From assembly GCA_964482585.1 (NCBI GenBank), contig CAYZYO010000046.1:1-17242 (forward strand): 17,242 bases of DNA. The letters run 5' to 3'. Positions 7,659 through 14,593 of this stretch are shown here, piece after piece. This DNA is from CAYZYO01 sp964482585. GTDB lineage: Bacteria > Bacillota > Syntrophomonadia > Syntrophomonadales > Syntrophomonadaceae. The position numbers and the translations under genes were made by a program. Position 1 is the first letter of the stretch. Each line of letters starts with the position of its first letter. The notes under the pieces are model-generated. The model made no database searches, was not told the origin of the DNA, and saw only the letters and a list, made by a program, of their open reading frames with translations.

Positions 7659-7809
7659 TTAATGCAGTCGCCTTACTTAGATAAGTTGGCCGCGCACTGG
7701 CGTTTTGGTGAAATCGCAGCAACCAATTAGAACCGTAGAGGCAACTTCAGTCTTCGCCCTGACACCCAGAATTAAACAGCTGGTCGGAGACTGAAGTCTT
7801 CTCTACGGT
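7659..7809. repeat. Dispersed intergenic repeat, type A copy 2
   Basis: Second copy of the repeat seen at 4304-4451. The inverted arms are GTAGAGGCAACTTCAGTC (7735-7752) and GACTGAAGTCTTCTCTAC (7789-7806), which pair at 15 of 18 positions. Differences between the copies partly preserve pairing at the outer and inner ends of the arms. It fills the first half of the gene-free stretch 7546-8037; the remainder (7810-8037) shows only short hairpins and no reading frame I would support. Confidence 0.85.
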
Positions 7810-7998
7810 ATATAATGTATAAATACTACTCTGCGCAGTAGAATAAACATATATAAAGCATGACAGCTTGTTTTAGAATTTTGCATTAATTAAAAATGCT
7901 AATATAAATAGCTCAACAACCTTCAAAATATGTAATGGTGCAGACGTATTCTGACCACGATATAAAGAAAGTTTGATGTTAAAAATTAGCCAAACTCC

Positions 7999-8016
7999 CG
8001 TTTAACTGATTAAACG
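7999..8016 (-). terminator. Short hairpin after the radical SAM gene
   Basis: CGTTTAA (7999-8005) and TTAAACG (8010-8016) form a perfect 7-bp stem with a four-base loop, 22 bases past the stop of the minus-strand radical SAM gene. No T tract follows directly on the minus strand, so it is a weak terminator candidate. The core GTTTAACTGATTAAA also occurs exactly at about 1485-1499 upstream of the EamA gene. Confidence 0.35.
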
Positions 8017-8037
8017 AGCGAAATAGACTGCTAAAGT

Positions 8038-8988
8038 TTATCTTTTATATTTTTCAAAGAGTTTTCTCATAAAAAATGTACTGCCATCATAATCAAGTTG
8101 AACCAGTTTGTTTTCCTTTACAAGATTAGTTATAATGCTATAATCTGCACCTGCTTTCGCTAAAAATTCCAGGACAGCATCTTTGCGCATAGGATGAACC
8201 GATGTAATACTTAAAATATCTTCTTCAGTATTACCCGAAAAAGTAAAGTCATTTCCTTCATAACCTATGAGATATTCAACTTTATCTAAGTGTTTGCTAA
8301 AGATTTGATAAGAGGTGTTTATCTTATTTTCATCCGGAATTTCTATTCTTTTATCTGCAGGTGGTCTGGTGGGAATTGATAAGTAGGCTATAATCGGGTT
8401 CAAGGTGGCTATAAAACTGGCCGTATTTTCTAAGCTGGTATCAGTGTCATTAATACCTTTTACCAGCATAGTTTCAGTGAATAATTCACCGGTAAATTCC
8501 CGGGAAAACTTGGTTATTCCATCAAGAATCGTGTTTAAAGATAGCCCTTTTACCGGATGATCTATTCGGCGCCATATTTCCTCGTCTACTGCATCAACTT
8601 TAACCGATACCCAATCAGCTTTATTAAGCTGTTCCCGGACATCTTTATCCCATAATAGAGAAGCATTAGTTATAACTGCAATTTTAATGCCCAGGGTTTT
8701 TAATAATTCTATTTCCTTTCCCAGATTAATATCCAGGGTAGGTTCCCCATCAGGCACAAATGATAGATAATCTATTTTCTCTCCTGCATTTGTTATTCTA
8801 TTAATTCTATCTTTAACCTCTTGAAATATTTCCATAGGATCATAAAAAGCCTGCCTTGCTATTTGCATTTTACTGGAAAATCCCTGCTGGCAGTATGCAC
8901 AGGAATAGGTGCAGATTTTAGGCGGAATATTGTTAACTCCCAGACTCCGTCCTAATCTTCGTGATGGAATCGGACCAAAGCTTTTCAT
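8038..8988 (-). CDS. Radical SAM protein (COG0731-type Fe-S oxidoreductase)
   Basis: A 316-residue radical SAM enzyme. It opens with FGPIPSRRLGRSLGVNNIPP and the cluster motif CTYSCAYCQQG (CX3CX2C, cysteines about residues 27, 31 and 34), the hallmark of the COG0731 group related to the radical SAM core of wyosine-synthesis enzymes. SFVPDGEPTLD (about 86-96) is the SAM-binding GEPTL region. The C-terminal about 80 residues look like a winged-helix segment (SVHPMRKDAVLEFLAKAG), seen in several members. The substrate is unknown. The start is well supported by GGAGG about 12 bases upstream. A 492-base gap with a type A repeat separates it from the guanylate-kinase-like gene, so co-transcription is uncertain. 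Confidence 0.9.
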   Translation of the reverse strand: MKSFGPIPSRRLGRSLGVNNIPPKICTYSCAYCQQGFSSKMQIARQAFYDPMEIFQEVKDRINRITNAGEKIDYLSFVPDGEPTLDINLGKEIELLKTLGIKIAVITNASLLWDKDVREQLNKADWVSVKVDAVDEEIWRRIDHPVKGLSLNTILDGITKFSREFTGELFTETMLVKGINDTDTSLENTASFIATLNPIIAYLSIPTRPPADKRIEIPDENKINTSYQIFSKHLDKVEYLIGYEGNDFTFSGNTEEDILSITSVHPMRKDAVLEFLAKAGADYSIITNLVKENKLVQLDYDGSTFFMRKLFEKYKR

Positions 8989-9043
8989 TGATATCTAACC
9001 TCCACATATAATAATTTTTGGTGGTGTATATTTATAATTGGGG

Positions 9044-9160
9044 ATTTTGCATAATAACTATTATATATCATGGAACTCTTGCATCCGTAGAGGGGAATTC
9101 AGTCTCTGACTTGATTGTCTCCTGAGGCAGAGTGACATGAATTCTTGAATTATGCAAAAT
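9044..9160. repeat. MITE-like element, type B copy 1
   Basis: A 117-base intergenic element bounded by perfect 12-base terminal inverted repeats, ATTTTGCATAAT (9044-9055) and ATTATGCAAAAT (9149-9160). Bases 9073-9093 are identical to 14084-14104 in the second copy, and ATGAATTCTTGAAT before the right end is shared as well. The central core (around 9092-9107) is a degraded form of the GGAGACTTCAGTCTCC hairpin. No clear target-site duplication and no reading frame. Confidence 0.85.
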
Positions 9161-9264
9161 TATCATTTAACTAGAACCTTAAACTATGTCCTTCTAACTA
9201 TTATACAGTTTTTAATATTAAATTTAGAAATGTTGTAATATTTATACCTCAATTCATTTGGTTT

Positions 9265-9373
9265 GTTAGGAAAGGAAGTGCCATCTGTGAAGAGACTTCC
9301 GTCTCCAGTTTAATTGTCATCCTGAAGCAAAATAATGAAATGGCGAATTATTTGAACTATAAAACTCTCACTT
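9265..9373. repeat. Degenerate type B repeat upstream of feoA
   Basis: Shares GAGACTTCcGTCTCC, TTTAATTGTCATCCTGA and AAAACTCTCACTT in the same order with the element at 14054-14174, but has lost recognisable TTTTGCATAAT ends. It lies in the 602-base gene-free stretch 8989-9590. Further along, CTCAGGATGACA (about 9494-9505) resembles the complement of a type B segment and may be another fragment in the opposite direction. No iron-regulator box was convincingly identified in this stretch. Confidence 0.6.
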
Positions 9374-9590
9374 TTAACCTTAAAACTATTAATAATATTA
9401 ATTTTAGGAACAACTGATAGACAATTTGCATTATATAAAATATTAGAAGATAAATCTAATTTAGTTTTCCAGGTTTAAACATGGTGCTTTGACTCAGGAT
9501 GACAGCACTAAAGTACATACATAATCAATAAATCATAAAAAATATAACTCTTATGAAATCCTCACTTGATAATTCCAGGGGGGTGTCGTT

Positions 9591-9815
9591 ATTAAACTTA
9601 CTGATTTACCAATAAAAAGGGTTGGGATTATTACTAAAGTCACCGCGGGGGGGCAGAAAAGGCGGCGGCTTTTTGATCTAGGTTTTATCCCGGGGAGTAA
9701 GGTCCAAAGTATCCGGAAAAGCCCCGCAGGTAATCCAACTGCCTATTTAATAAAGGGCTCGGTTATAGCACTGCGAAAAGAAGAATCAGACACCATAATA
9801 ATTCAAGCAGAGTAA
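9591..9815 (+). CDS. feoA: Ferrous iron transport protein A (apparent ATT start)
   Basis: A 74-residue SH3-like cytoplasmic protein that supports FeoB. The frame reads KLTDLPIKRVGIITKV, then RRRLFDLGFIPGSKV, then IRKSPAGNP, then GSVIALRKEESDTIII, the complete FeoA pattern at its normal length. No ATG, GTG or TTG is available in frame: the frame is closed upstream by TAA at 9570-9572, and the nearby GTG at 9583 is in another frame that stops soon. The G-run AGGGGGGTG (9577-9585) fits as a Shine-Dalgarno site 5 bases before ATT at 9591, which would place the start just before KLTDL as in homologs. Rare ATT starts are known, for example in infC. A sequence error near the G-run is the alternative. 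It lies 48 bases before the FeoB GTPase gene. Confidence 0.88.
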   Translation: MKLTDLPIKRVGIITKVTAGGQKRRRLFDLGFIPGSKVQSIRKSPAGNPTAYLIKGSVIALRKEESDTIIIQAE

Positions 9816-9863
9816 TTTTTTCAAGAGCTATTAGACAGTAAATTATTAGTGGGGGTAATTGTT

Positions 9864-10610
9864 TTGTTTAACAGTAATAAAGCTGCATTAAGAAAAAGAT
9901 TTAATATCAACATCGAGTCACCTGAAGAAGCTATAATTGCTCTTGCTGGGAACCCTAATACAGGAAAAAGCACAATTTTTAACAATTTAACCGGAATGAA
10001 ACAGCATACAGGGAACTGGCCAGGGAAGACTGTTTCTCAAACCCAGGGAAAGTATATTTTGGATAATAAAACATATATAGTTACGGATCTTCCAGGAACT
10101 TATTCCCTTTTTGCTAATTCTATTGATGAAAAAATAGCCCGTGATTTTATTTGTTTTGCTCACCCTGATGCCACAGTAGTAGTAGTAGATGCTACCTGCC
10201 TGGAAAGAAATCTCAATATGGTACTGCAGGTAATGGAAATAACGCCAGATGTTATTGTATGTTTAAATCTAATTGATGAAGCTGAAAGAAAAGCAATTAA
10301 AATAGATTTTAATGCTCTATCAGCTGAACTAGGTGTACCTGTAGTACCTACTGCAGCCAGGAATGGCCGGGGAATTCTGGATTTAAAAAAAGCTGTAAAA
10401 AATCTGGTTGCAGGTAATACCAAGACAACTCCTAGAAGAATCCAGTATGATTGGGAAATTGAGAAAGCGGTTGAACAATTAGAGATAAAAATCAAGGCTG
10501 TGATACCTGATAGTTTAATAAATCCACGCTGGATAGCCCTGCGATTAATTGATGGTGATCGGAATCTATTAAATGAAATTAATGCCTATGCAAAAGCAAT
10601 GGGGTACTGA
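9864..10610 (+). CDS. feoB: FeoB N-terminal GTPase/GDI protein (split FeoB, part 1)
   Basis: A 248-residue cytoplasmic G protein matching the N-terminal half of FeoB. G1 is GNPNTGKS (about 29-36), the switch region HTGNWPGKTVSQTQG, G3 DLPGTYSL, G4 NLID, and G5 a TAARNGRG segment. After about residue 185 the sequence fits the helical GDI region. It ends with a normal TGA, where one-piece FeoB proteins would continue into the membrane domain. Of the two possible starts, TTG at 9864 is preferred over GTG at 9849: GTGGGGGT (9849-9856) is then the ribosome binding site, 7 bases upstream. The membrane half begins one base after the stop. GTP binding is thought to gate or regulate ferrous iron import through the membrane partner. 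Confidence 0.9.
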   Translation: MFNSNKAALRKRFNINIESPEEAIIALAGNPNTGKSTIFNNLTGMKQHTGNWPGKTVSQTQGKYILDNKTYIVTDLPGTYSLFANSIDEKIARDFICFAHPDATVVVVDATCLERNLNMVLQVMEITPDVIVCLNLIDEAERKAIKIDFNALSAELGVPVVPTAARNGRGILDLKKAVKNLVAGNTKTTPRRIQYDWEIEKAVEQLEIKIKAVIPDSLINPRWIALRLIDGDRNLLNEINAYAKAMGY

Positions 10611-10611
10611 A

Positions 10612-12003
10612 ATGAGTGTTTCAAACAAAATTGATACGGGTAATGTCTGCAAAATAGCCGACAGTTTAAACCTGAAAAATGACGAGTTAAACGAGAAAAT
10701 TGTAAAGACTTTGCATAATGATGCTGAACTTATTGCTAATCAAGTAATTAGCCGGGGACAGCCCAAAATAAATTGGGACTTTAAGCTGGATAATATTCTA
10801 ACCTCCAGATGGTTAGGTTTTCCCATAATGGGGGTAATTCTTTGTTTAGCTTTATGGCTGACAATAAGTGGAGCCAATTATCCTTCACAGGTATTAGCAG
10901 ATGTATTGTTCTGGGGACAGGATAAACTAAGTGAACTTTTTACATGGGCTCATGCTCCTGAATGGGCACATGGTTTTTTCATACTAGGAGTTTACCGGTG
11001 TGTAGCCTGGGTAATCTCAGTGATGCTACCGCCTATGGCTATTTTTTTCCCTTTATTTACTCTTTTAGAGGATTTTGGTTATTTACCCAGGGTGGCTTTT
11101 AATCTGGATAATTTCTTTCGCAAGGCGGGATGCCACGGAAAACAAGCCCTTACTATGTGTATGGGATTTGGTTGTAATGCTGCAGGAATAATATCCTGTC
11201 GTATAATTGACTCACCTCGGGAAAGGCTGATAGCAGTATTAACCAATAATTTTGTTCCCTGTAATGGGCGTTTTCCAACACTAATTGCTATGGCTACTAT
11301 TTTTCTGGGAGGAGCTGCATTATCTTTAAAAAGTATAATTGCTTCCGGGGTTGTTGCTGGAATTATAATCATAGGTATTATTACCACATTATTAGTATCG
11401 TATGTTTTATCTAAAACTATGCTTAAGGGGATTCCTTCCTCATTTTCCCTGGAGTTACCTCCATATCGTAAACCCCTTATAGGACAGGTAATTATTCGTT
11501 CAATATTTGACAGAACTATCTTTGTCCTGGGACGGGCAATAATGATTGCTGCACCTGCAGGAGCGATAATCTGGATTCTGGCTAATGTAAGTATTCAGGA
11601 AGTTTGTGTCTTTGCCCATTGTACTGAATTTCTAGATCCTTTTGCCAGATTACTAGGTCTTGACGGTATAATATTAATGGCCTTTATTCTGGGACTGCCA
11701 GCCAATGAAATAGTATTGCCAATTATGATAATGGGTTATTTAAATACTGGTACTATGCTTGAACTTAATAGCCTTCAAGAATTAAGAAGCCTTCTAGTTG
11801 GTCATGGTTGGACCTGGTTAACAGCCTTAGAGGTTATGCTGTTCTCGTTATTACATTATCCATGTGGAACCACACTAGTTACAATTTACAAGGAAACCAA
11901 AAGTATAAAATGGACATTGGTGTCGGTGTTGATGCCTTTATGTGTAGCATGCTTTACCTGTTTGGTTATTAACCAGTTGATAACCAGGTTGGGATTAATA
12001 TAA
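10612..12003 (+). CDS. feoB: FeoB membrane/Gate-domain protein (split FeoB, part 2)
   Basis: A 463-residue membrane protein that is the permease half of a ferrous iron transporter. After about 60 soluble residues that complete the linker, eight or so membrane spans carry two nucleoside-recognition (Gate) domains. Gate 1 shows LLEDFGYLPRVAF, GKQALTMCMGFGCNAAG (with the conserved membrane cysteine) and PCNGRFPTL. Gate 2 shows GLPANEIVLPIMIMGY, and HYPCGTTLVTIYKE lies near the end. The longer reading from ATG 10573 overlaps the GTPase gene by 38 bases. ATG at 10612, preceded by GGGG (10600-10603) and one base after the upstream TGA, is the better start and implies translational coupling. A working split gene is more likely than a frameshift because each half has its own start and binding site. 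Its N-terminal GDI-like remainder may help the halves dock (inference). Confidence 0.9.
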   Translation: MSVSNKIDTGNVCKIADSLNLKNDELNEKIVKTLHNDAELIANQVISRGQPKINWDFKLDNILTSRWLGFPIMGVILCLALWLTISGANYPSQVLADVLFWGQDKLSELFTWAHAPEWAHGFFILGVYRCVAWVISVMLPPMAIFFPLFTLLEDFGYLPRVAFNLDNFFRKAGCHGKQALTMCMGFGCNAAGIISCRIIDSPRERLIAVLTNNFVPCNGRFPTLIAMATIFLGGAALSLKSIIASGVVAGIIIIGIITTLLVSYVLSKTMLKGIPSSFSLELPPYRKPLIGQVIIRSIFDRTIFVLGRAIMIAAPAGAIIWILANVSIQEVCVFAHCTEFLDPFARLLGLDGIILMAFILGLPANEIVLPIMIMGYLNTGTMLELNSLQELRSLLVGHGWTWLTALEVMLFSLLHYPCGTTLVTIYKETKSIKWTLVSVLMPLCVACFTCLVINQLITRLGLI

Positions 12004-12149
12004 GAATTAAGATTATCTCCAAACAGAATATGATTATATCCATTAGCGCAAACTTTCCTTTACCTGGCTATTAATTATTAAATTTTTGTGATTCTACTAT
12101 GAAAAGTTATATTTATCCCCGTATATAGTTGGTTAGTTGCAAAAGAAGT

Positions 12150-12272
12150 ACCCCCCCCCCGTAAAGGAGACTTCAGTCTCCGTTGAGAAGATTCAATATC
12201 AAGCAACCGTAGCCAAAGTCTCCTCTAGTGATGCGAGAGTTCTAATGATATAAAATAACTATTATGCCAAAA
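12150..12272. repeat. Composite dispersed repeat abutting the minC stop
   Basis: Read on the minus strand, the first half (from 12272) matches the left half of the type B element (TTTTGGCATAATAG, then ATATCATTAGAACTCTCGCAT, then CTAGAGGAGACTTTGG). The second half instead carries CGGAGACTGAAGTCTCCTTTACGG (12159-12182), which matches the right arm of type A. Its B-type end meets the last base of the minC gene (stop at 12273-12275). It contains a C10 run (12151-12160). The gap 12004-12272 between convergent feoB and minC holds nothing else I can support, and the repeat hairpins may serve as a terminator there. Confidence 0.75.
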
Positions 12273-12875
12273 CTATCTATAAATAAAATGCATGAAATTA
12301 TCTTTAGAATCGTACTGTTTTATATAAATAGAGCCGTTTTCTAGATAAGCTATTTCAGGATACGATTTATTTATATAATCTTTGGGGGAACGAGATATAA
12401 CATCTCCAATTCTAATTTGACTTGGCATAAGGCTCAATGCAAAAATTACACTATTTAAGTTTCCATAGTAACCAGCATGTACAATTCCCGCTAATTTACC
12501 TAAAATAATTATGTTATTGGCTGCAATTAATTCTGCACTTTCGTGTACATCTCCCCATACAACTATAGACCCTTCCGAATAAAATTTCTGCCCACTTCTA
12601 ACATTACGGGTAATCGTTAGATCTTTATTTTTGTTTCTATTAAGCTCCCCGGTATTATTAAGGATCATTCCGTAATCAAGACATAGATGCTGTAAGGAAG
12701 AAATATCTTTATGAGACAAATATTTTAAACCTTCTCCTCTGAAAACAACACGAGAACCATTAAATAAAGACTGGTTACTAGTAAATTTACTTTCCAGGAA
12801 ATCGCGGTATTCCTGGAAAGTACCGTTTTCAAAGACAAAAACCAAGCTGTTATTTACTCCTTTAATCTTAACCAT
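12273..12875 (-). CDS. minC: Septum site-determining protein MinC
   Basis: A 200-residue inhibitor of FtsZ assembly, recruited to the membrane by MinD so that division is restricted to mid-cell. The C-terminal beta-helix domain (about residues 88-170) is clear: TRNVRSGQKFYSEGSIVVWGD, then AANNIIILGKLAGIVHAGYYG, then PSQIRIGD. The N-terminal FtsZ-binding domain (about 1-80) is more divergent but fits. The length is slightly below the usual 210-230. A C-terminal tail after ISRSP ends at a stop codon that directly meets a dispersed repeat, so the 3' end may have been set by that insertion. It is the last gene of minD-minE-minC, 9 bases after minE. Confidence 0.93.
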   Translation of the reverse strand: MVKIKGVNNSLVFVFENGTFQEYRDFLESKFTSNQSLFNGSRVVFRGEGLKYLSHKDISSLQHLCLDYGMILNNTGELNRNKNKDLTITRNVRSGQKFYSEGSIVVWGDVHESAELIAANNIIILGKLAGIVHAGYYGNLNSVIFALSLMPSQIRIGDVISRSPKDYINKSYPEIAYLENGSIYIKQYDSKDNFMHFIYR

Positions 12876-12884
12876 TATAGTAAT

Positions 12885-13136
12885 TTACCTGCCTTTTAAT
12901 GGGATATTAATATCAAGAGCTGAACGCCGACCTTCGTTAATAAAAGTTACTTCAGGTGTACCTTCTATTTCAACATGTTTGGCAATAACCTGAATTATTT
13001 CTTCCTTTAATGTGTCCATTAACTGGGTTGATGCACCTAAACGGTCGTGAGTTAGGACTAGTCTTTGACGATCATTTGCCTGTTTACGGCTGGACATATT
13101 CTCTTTTGAAAAAATACGTTTTAAAAAATTTAACAT
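12885..13136 (-). CDS. minE: Cell division topological specificity factor MinE
   Basis: An 83-residue protein that stimulates MinD ATPase and drives MinCD off the membrane. The N-terminal amphipathic membrane-binding stretch MLNFLKRIFSK is present, followed by the MinD-contact strand RQRLVLTHDR (about 24-33) and a C-terminal topological-specificity domain (KEEIIQVIAKHVEIEG, then DINIPLKGR). Length and order are as in the family. Its presence suggests an oscillating Min system rather than the DivIVA-anchored form of Bacillus. GGAGGG precedes the start by about 10 bases; minD ends 15 bases upstream. Confidence 0.94.
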   Translation of the reverse strand: MLNFLKRIFSKENMSSRKQANDRQRLVLTHDRLGASTQLMDTLKEEIIQVIAKHVEIEGTPEVTFINEGRRSALDINIPLKGR

Positions 13137-13151
13137 CAGCTAATCCCTCCT

Positions 13152-13973
13152 TTAATTGTTATTAAATAGATTTCTTCCTAAGTTTTTCAACTTGCTCCAG
13201 AAGGATTGGTCATCAAATTTTAAAAAATCAACTTTTTGACCGGTTAAGCGTTGAGCAATATTTCTAAAAGCTTTACCGGCATTAGAGTGTTCATTTAAAA
13301 TAATAGGTTCACCTTTATTGGTAGATATTAAAACATTTCTATCTTCTGGGACTACACCTAAAAGCTCAATACATAAATGATCCAGCAGATCTTCAATGCT
13401 TAACATATCTCCTCTGTTAACCAATTCCGATTGCAAACGATTAATTACTAATTTGGTATCGGTGAATTCAGCTGATTCGAGAATGCCAATGATCCTATCA
13501 GCATCTCTTACAGCTGAAACCTCCGGATTAGTAATTACAATAGCTTTATCAGCCGCAGCAATAGCATTTTTAAAGCCATGTTCTATGCCTGCGGGACAAT
13601 CCACAAAAATGAAATCAAACTGTGGTTTAAGCTGGTTACAAAGATGTTTTATCTGATCAGGAGTAACCTCGTTTTTATTCCTGGTCTGGGCAGCAGGTAG
13701 CATATAAAGTTCAGGAAAGCGTTTGTCTTTAACTAATGCTTGTCTTAAGGTACACTCACCTTCGATTACCTGTACCAAATCGTAAATAATCCGGTTTTCT
13801 AAACCAAGGATTAGATCAAGTTTTTTTAAGCCGATGTCTAAATCTAGAACAACCACTTTGTAATCTAGTTTAGCTAGTGAAGCACCAACATTAGCTACAG
13901 TTGTTGTTTTTCCAACTCCGCCTTTGCCAGAGGTAACAACTATAACTATACCTTCTTCTGTCTTACTTACCAT
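13152..13973 (-). CDS. minD: Septum site-determining ATPase MinD
   Basis: A 273-residue ParA/MinD ATPase that binds the membrane as a dimer and recruits MinC. The deviant Walker A motif SGKGGVGKTTT (residues 15-25, signature lysine K17) is followed by the switch region VVVLDLDIGLKKLDLILGLENR and Walker B FIFVDCPAGIEHGF. The C-terminal amphipathic membrane helix is FWSKLKNLGRNLFNN. One departure is seen: many MinD proteins read DxDxGLRNLD where this has LDLDIGLKKLD. It is first in the operon, with GGAGG about 13 bases before the ATG. The type B repeat at 14054-14174 lies just upstream, about 80 bases before the start, so the promoter must lie within that gap or overlap the repeat. Confidence 0.95.
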   Translation of the reverse strand: MVSKTEEGIVIVVTSGKGGVGKTTTVANVGASLAKLDYKVVVLDLDIGLKKLDLILGLENRIIYDLVQVIEGECTLRQALVKDKRFPELYMLPAAQTRNKNEVTPDQIKHLCNQLKPQFDFIFVDCPAGIEHGFKNAIAAADKAIVITNPEVSAVRDADRIIGILESAEFTDTKLVINRLQSELVNRGDMLSIEDLLDHLCIELLGVVPEDRNVLISTNKGEPIILNEHSNAGKAFRNIAQRLTGQKVDFLKFDDQSFWSKLKNLGRNLFNNN

Positions 13974-14053
13974 TAAAATGGTCCCTCCCTTAGGTTGATA
14001 AGCCTGTCTATTATTAAGTAGTTATTTTGACAAAACAAAACATATACTTGAGG

Positions 14054-14174
14054 ATTTTGCATAATCGTTATTCTATATCATTAGAACTCTTGCATCCGTA
14101 GAGGAGACTTTAGTCTCCTGCTTAATTGTCATCTTGAGATAAAGTGCCATCATGAATTCTTGAATCATGCAAAA
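14054..14174. repeat. MITE-like element, type B copy 2
   Basis: A 121-base element with terminal inverted repeats ATTTTGCATAAT (14054-14065) and ATCATGCAAAA (14164-14174). The core AGGAGACTTTAGTCTCCT (14102-14119) is an 8-bp hairpin, and the copy closely matches 9044-9160. It lies upstream of minD, between it and the terminator at 14257-14293. Confidence 0.85.
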
Positions 14175-14256
14175 CTCTCACTTAATTGTAATCTAAATTA
14201 ATAACTGAATAAACTGCTATTTTTGGGAAAGAATGAAGATTAAATTATAATTAGTC

Positions 14257-14293
14257 TAAAAAATAAACATGAGCCCTTAAAATAGGGCTCATG
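14257..14293 (-). terminator. Intrinsic terminator on the minus strand
   Basis: CATGAGCCCT (14268-14277) and AGGGCTCATG (14284-14293) form a perfect 10-bp stem with a six-base loop. On the minus strand the stem is followed by TTTATTTTTT, a good U tract; on the plus strand no T tract follows. It would end transcripts coming from the small membrane gene at 14594-14713 or from an RNA in 14294-14593, and shield minD from read-through. Confidence 0.7.
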
Positions 14294-14593
14294 TGGAGAG
14301 GGGATGTGATGGGATGAATATATTATATTTGGGGGGGGAAGTTTAACTAAGTATGGCATATAAAACCGCTCGGTGGCAATGGTTTCACCAATCAAAGATA
14401 ATTATCCAGCACATATATAAACTTAATGTGAAGTTAACGTTTTTTTGCAGGATGTATTTTCAGTTGTGCCTTAAAGAAGAAAATGTTATGCAGCTGTTCT
14501 CTAGCAGGTCAAGTTGGTTTGAAGAGAATTATTGGCTAATAAGAATGCAGGAAGGTAAATGGTGAAATCTTTACCTGGATGAAATAAAAATCT
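14294..14593. other. Gene-free stretch between small membrane gene and its terminator
   Basis: No convincing gene. It contains a G8 run (14331-14338) and a plus-strand 70-codon open frame (14353-14565) rich in tryptophan, which I do not accept. On the minus strand this is about 300 bases of transcribed 3' region between the 39-codon gene and the terminator, long enough for an unrecognised small RNA. No known riboswitch or RNA family was identified. Confidence 0.4.

Noticed and set aside
9583..9617. GTG 9583 or ATG 9553 as the feoA start
   Set aside because: Both are in a frame different from the FeoA-coding frame and run into a stop around 9613-9617.
10573..10611. Longer start (ATG 10573) for the FeoB membrane half
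   Set aside because: It lacks a ribosome binding site and overlaps the GTPase gene, whereas ATG 10612 has a G-rich site and the usual stop-start coupling.
4304..14174. The repeats as a CRISPR array
   Set aside because: Copies are kilobases apart, imperfect, modular and in both orientations, without regular spacers or cas genes.
14353..14565. Plus-strand 70-codon open frame starting at ATG 14353
   Set aside because: The ribosome binding site is poorly placed, the composition is unlike real proteins (many W, Q and scattered Met), there is no domain or membrane segment, and it lies opposite the probable 3' region of a minus-strand transcript.
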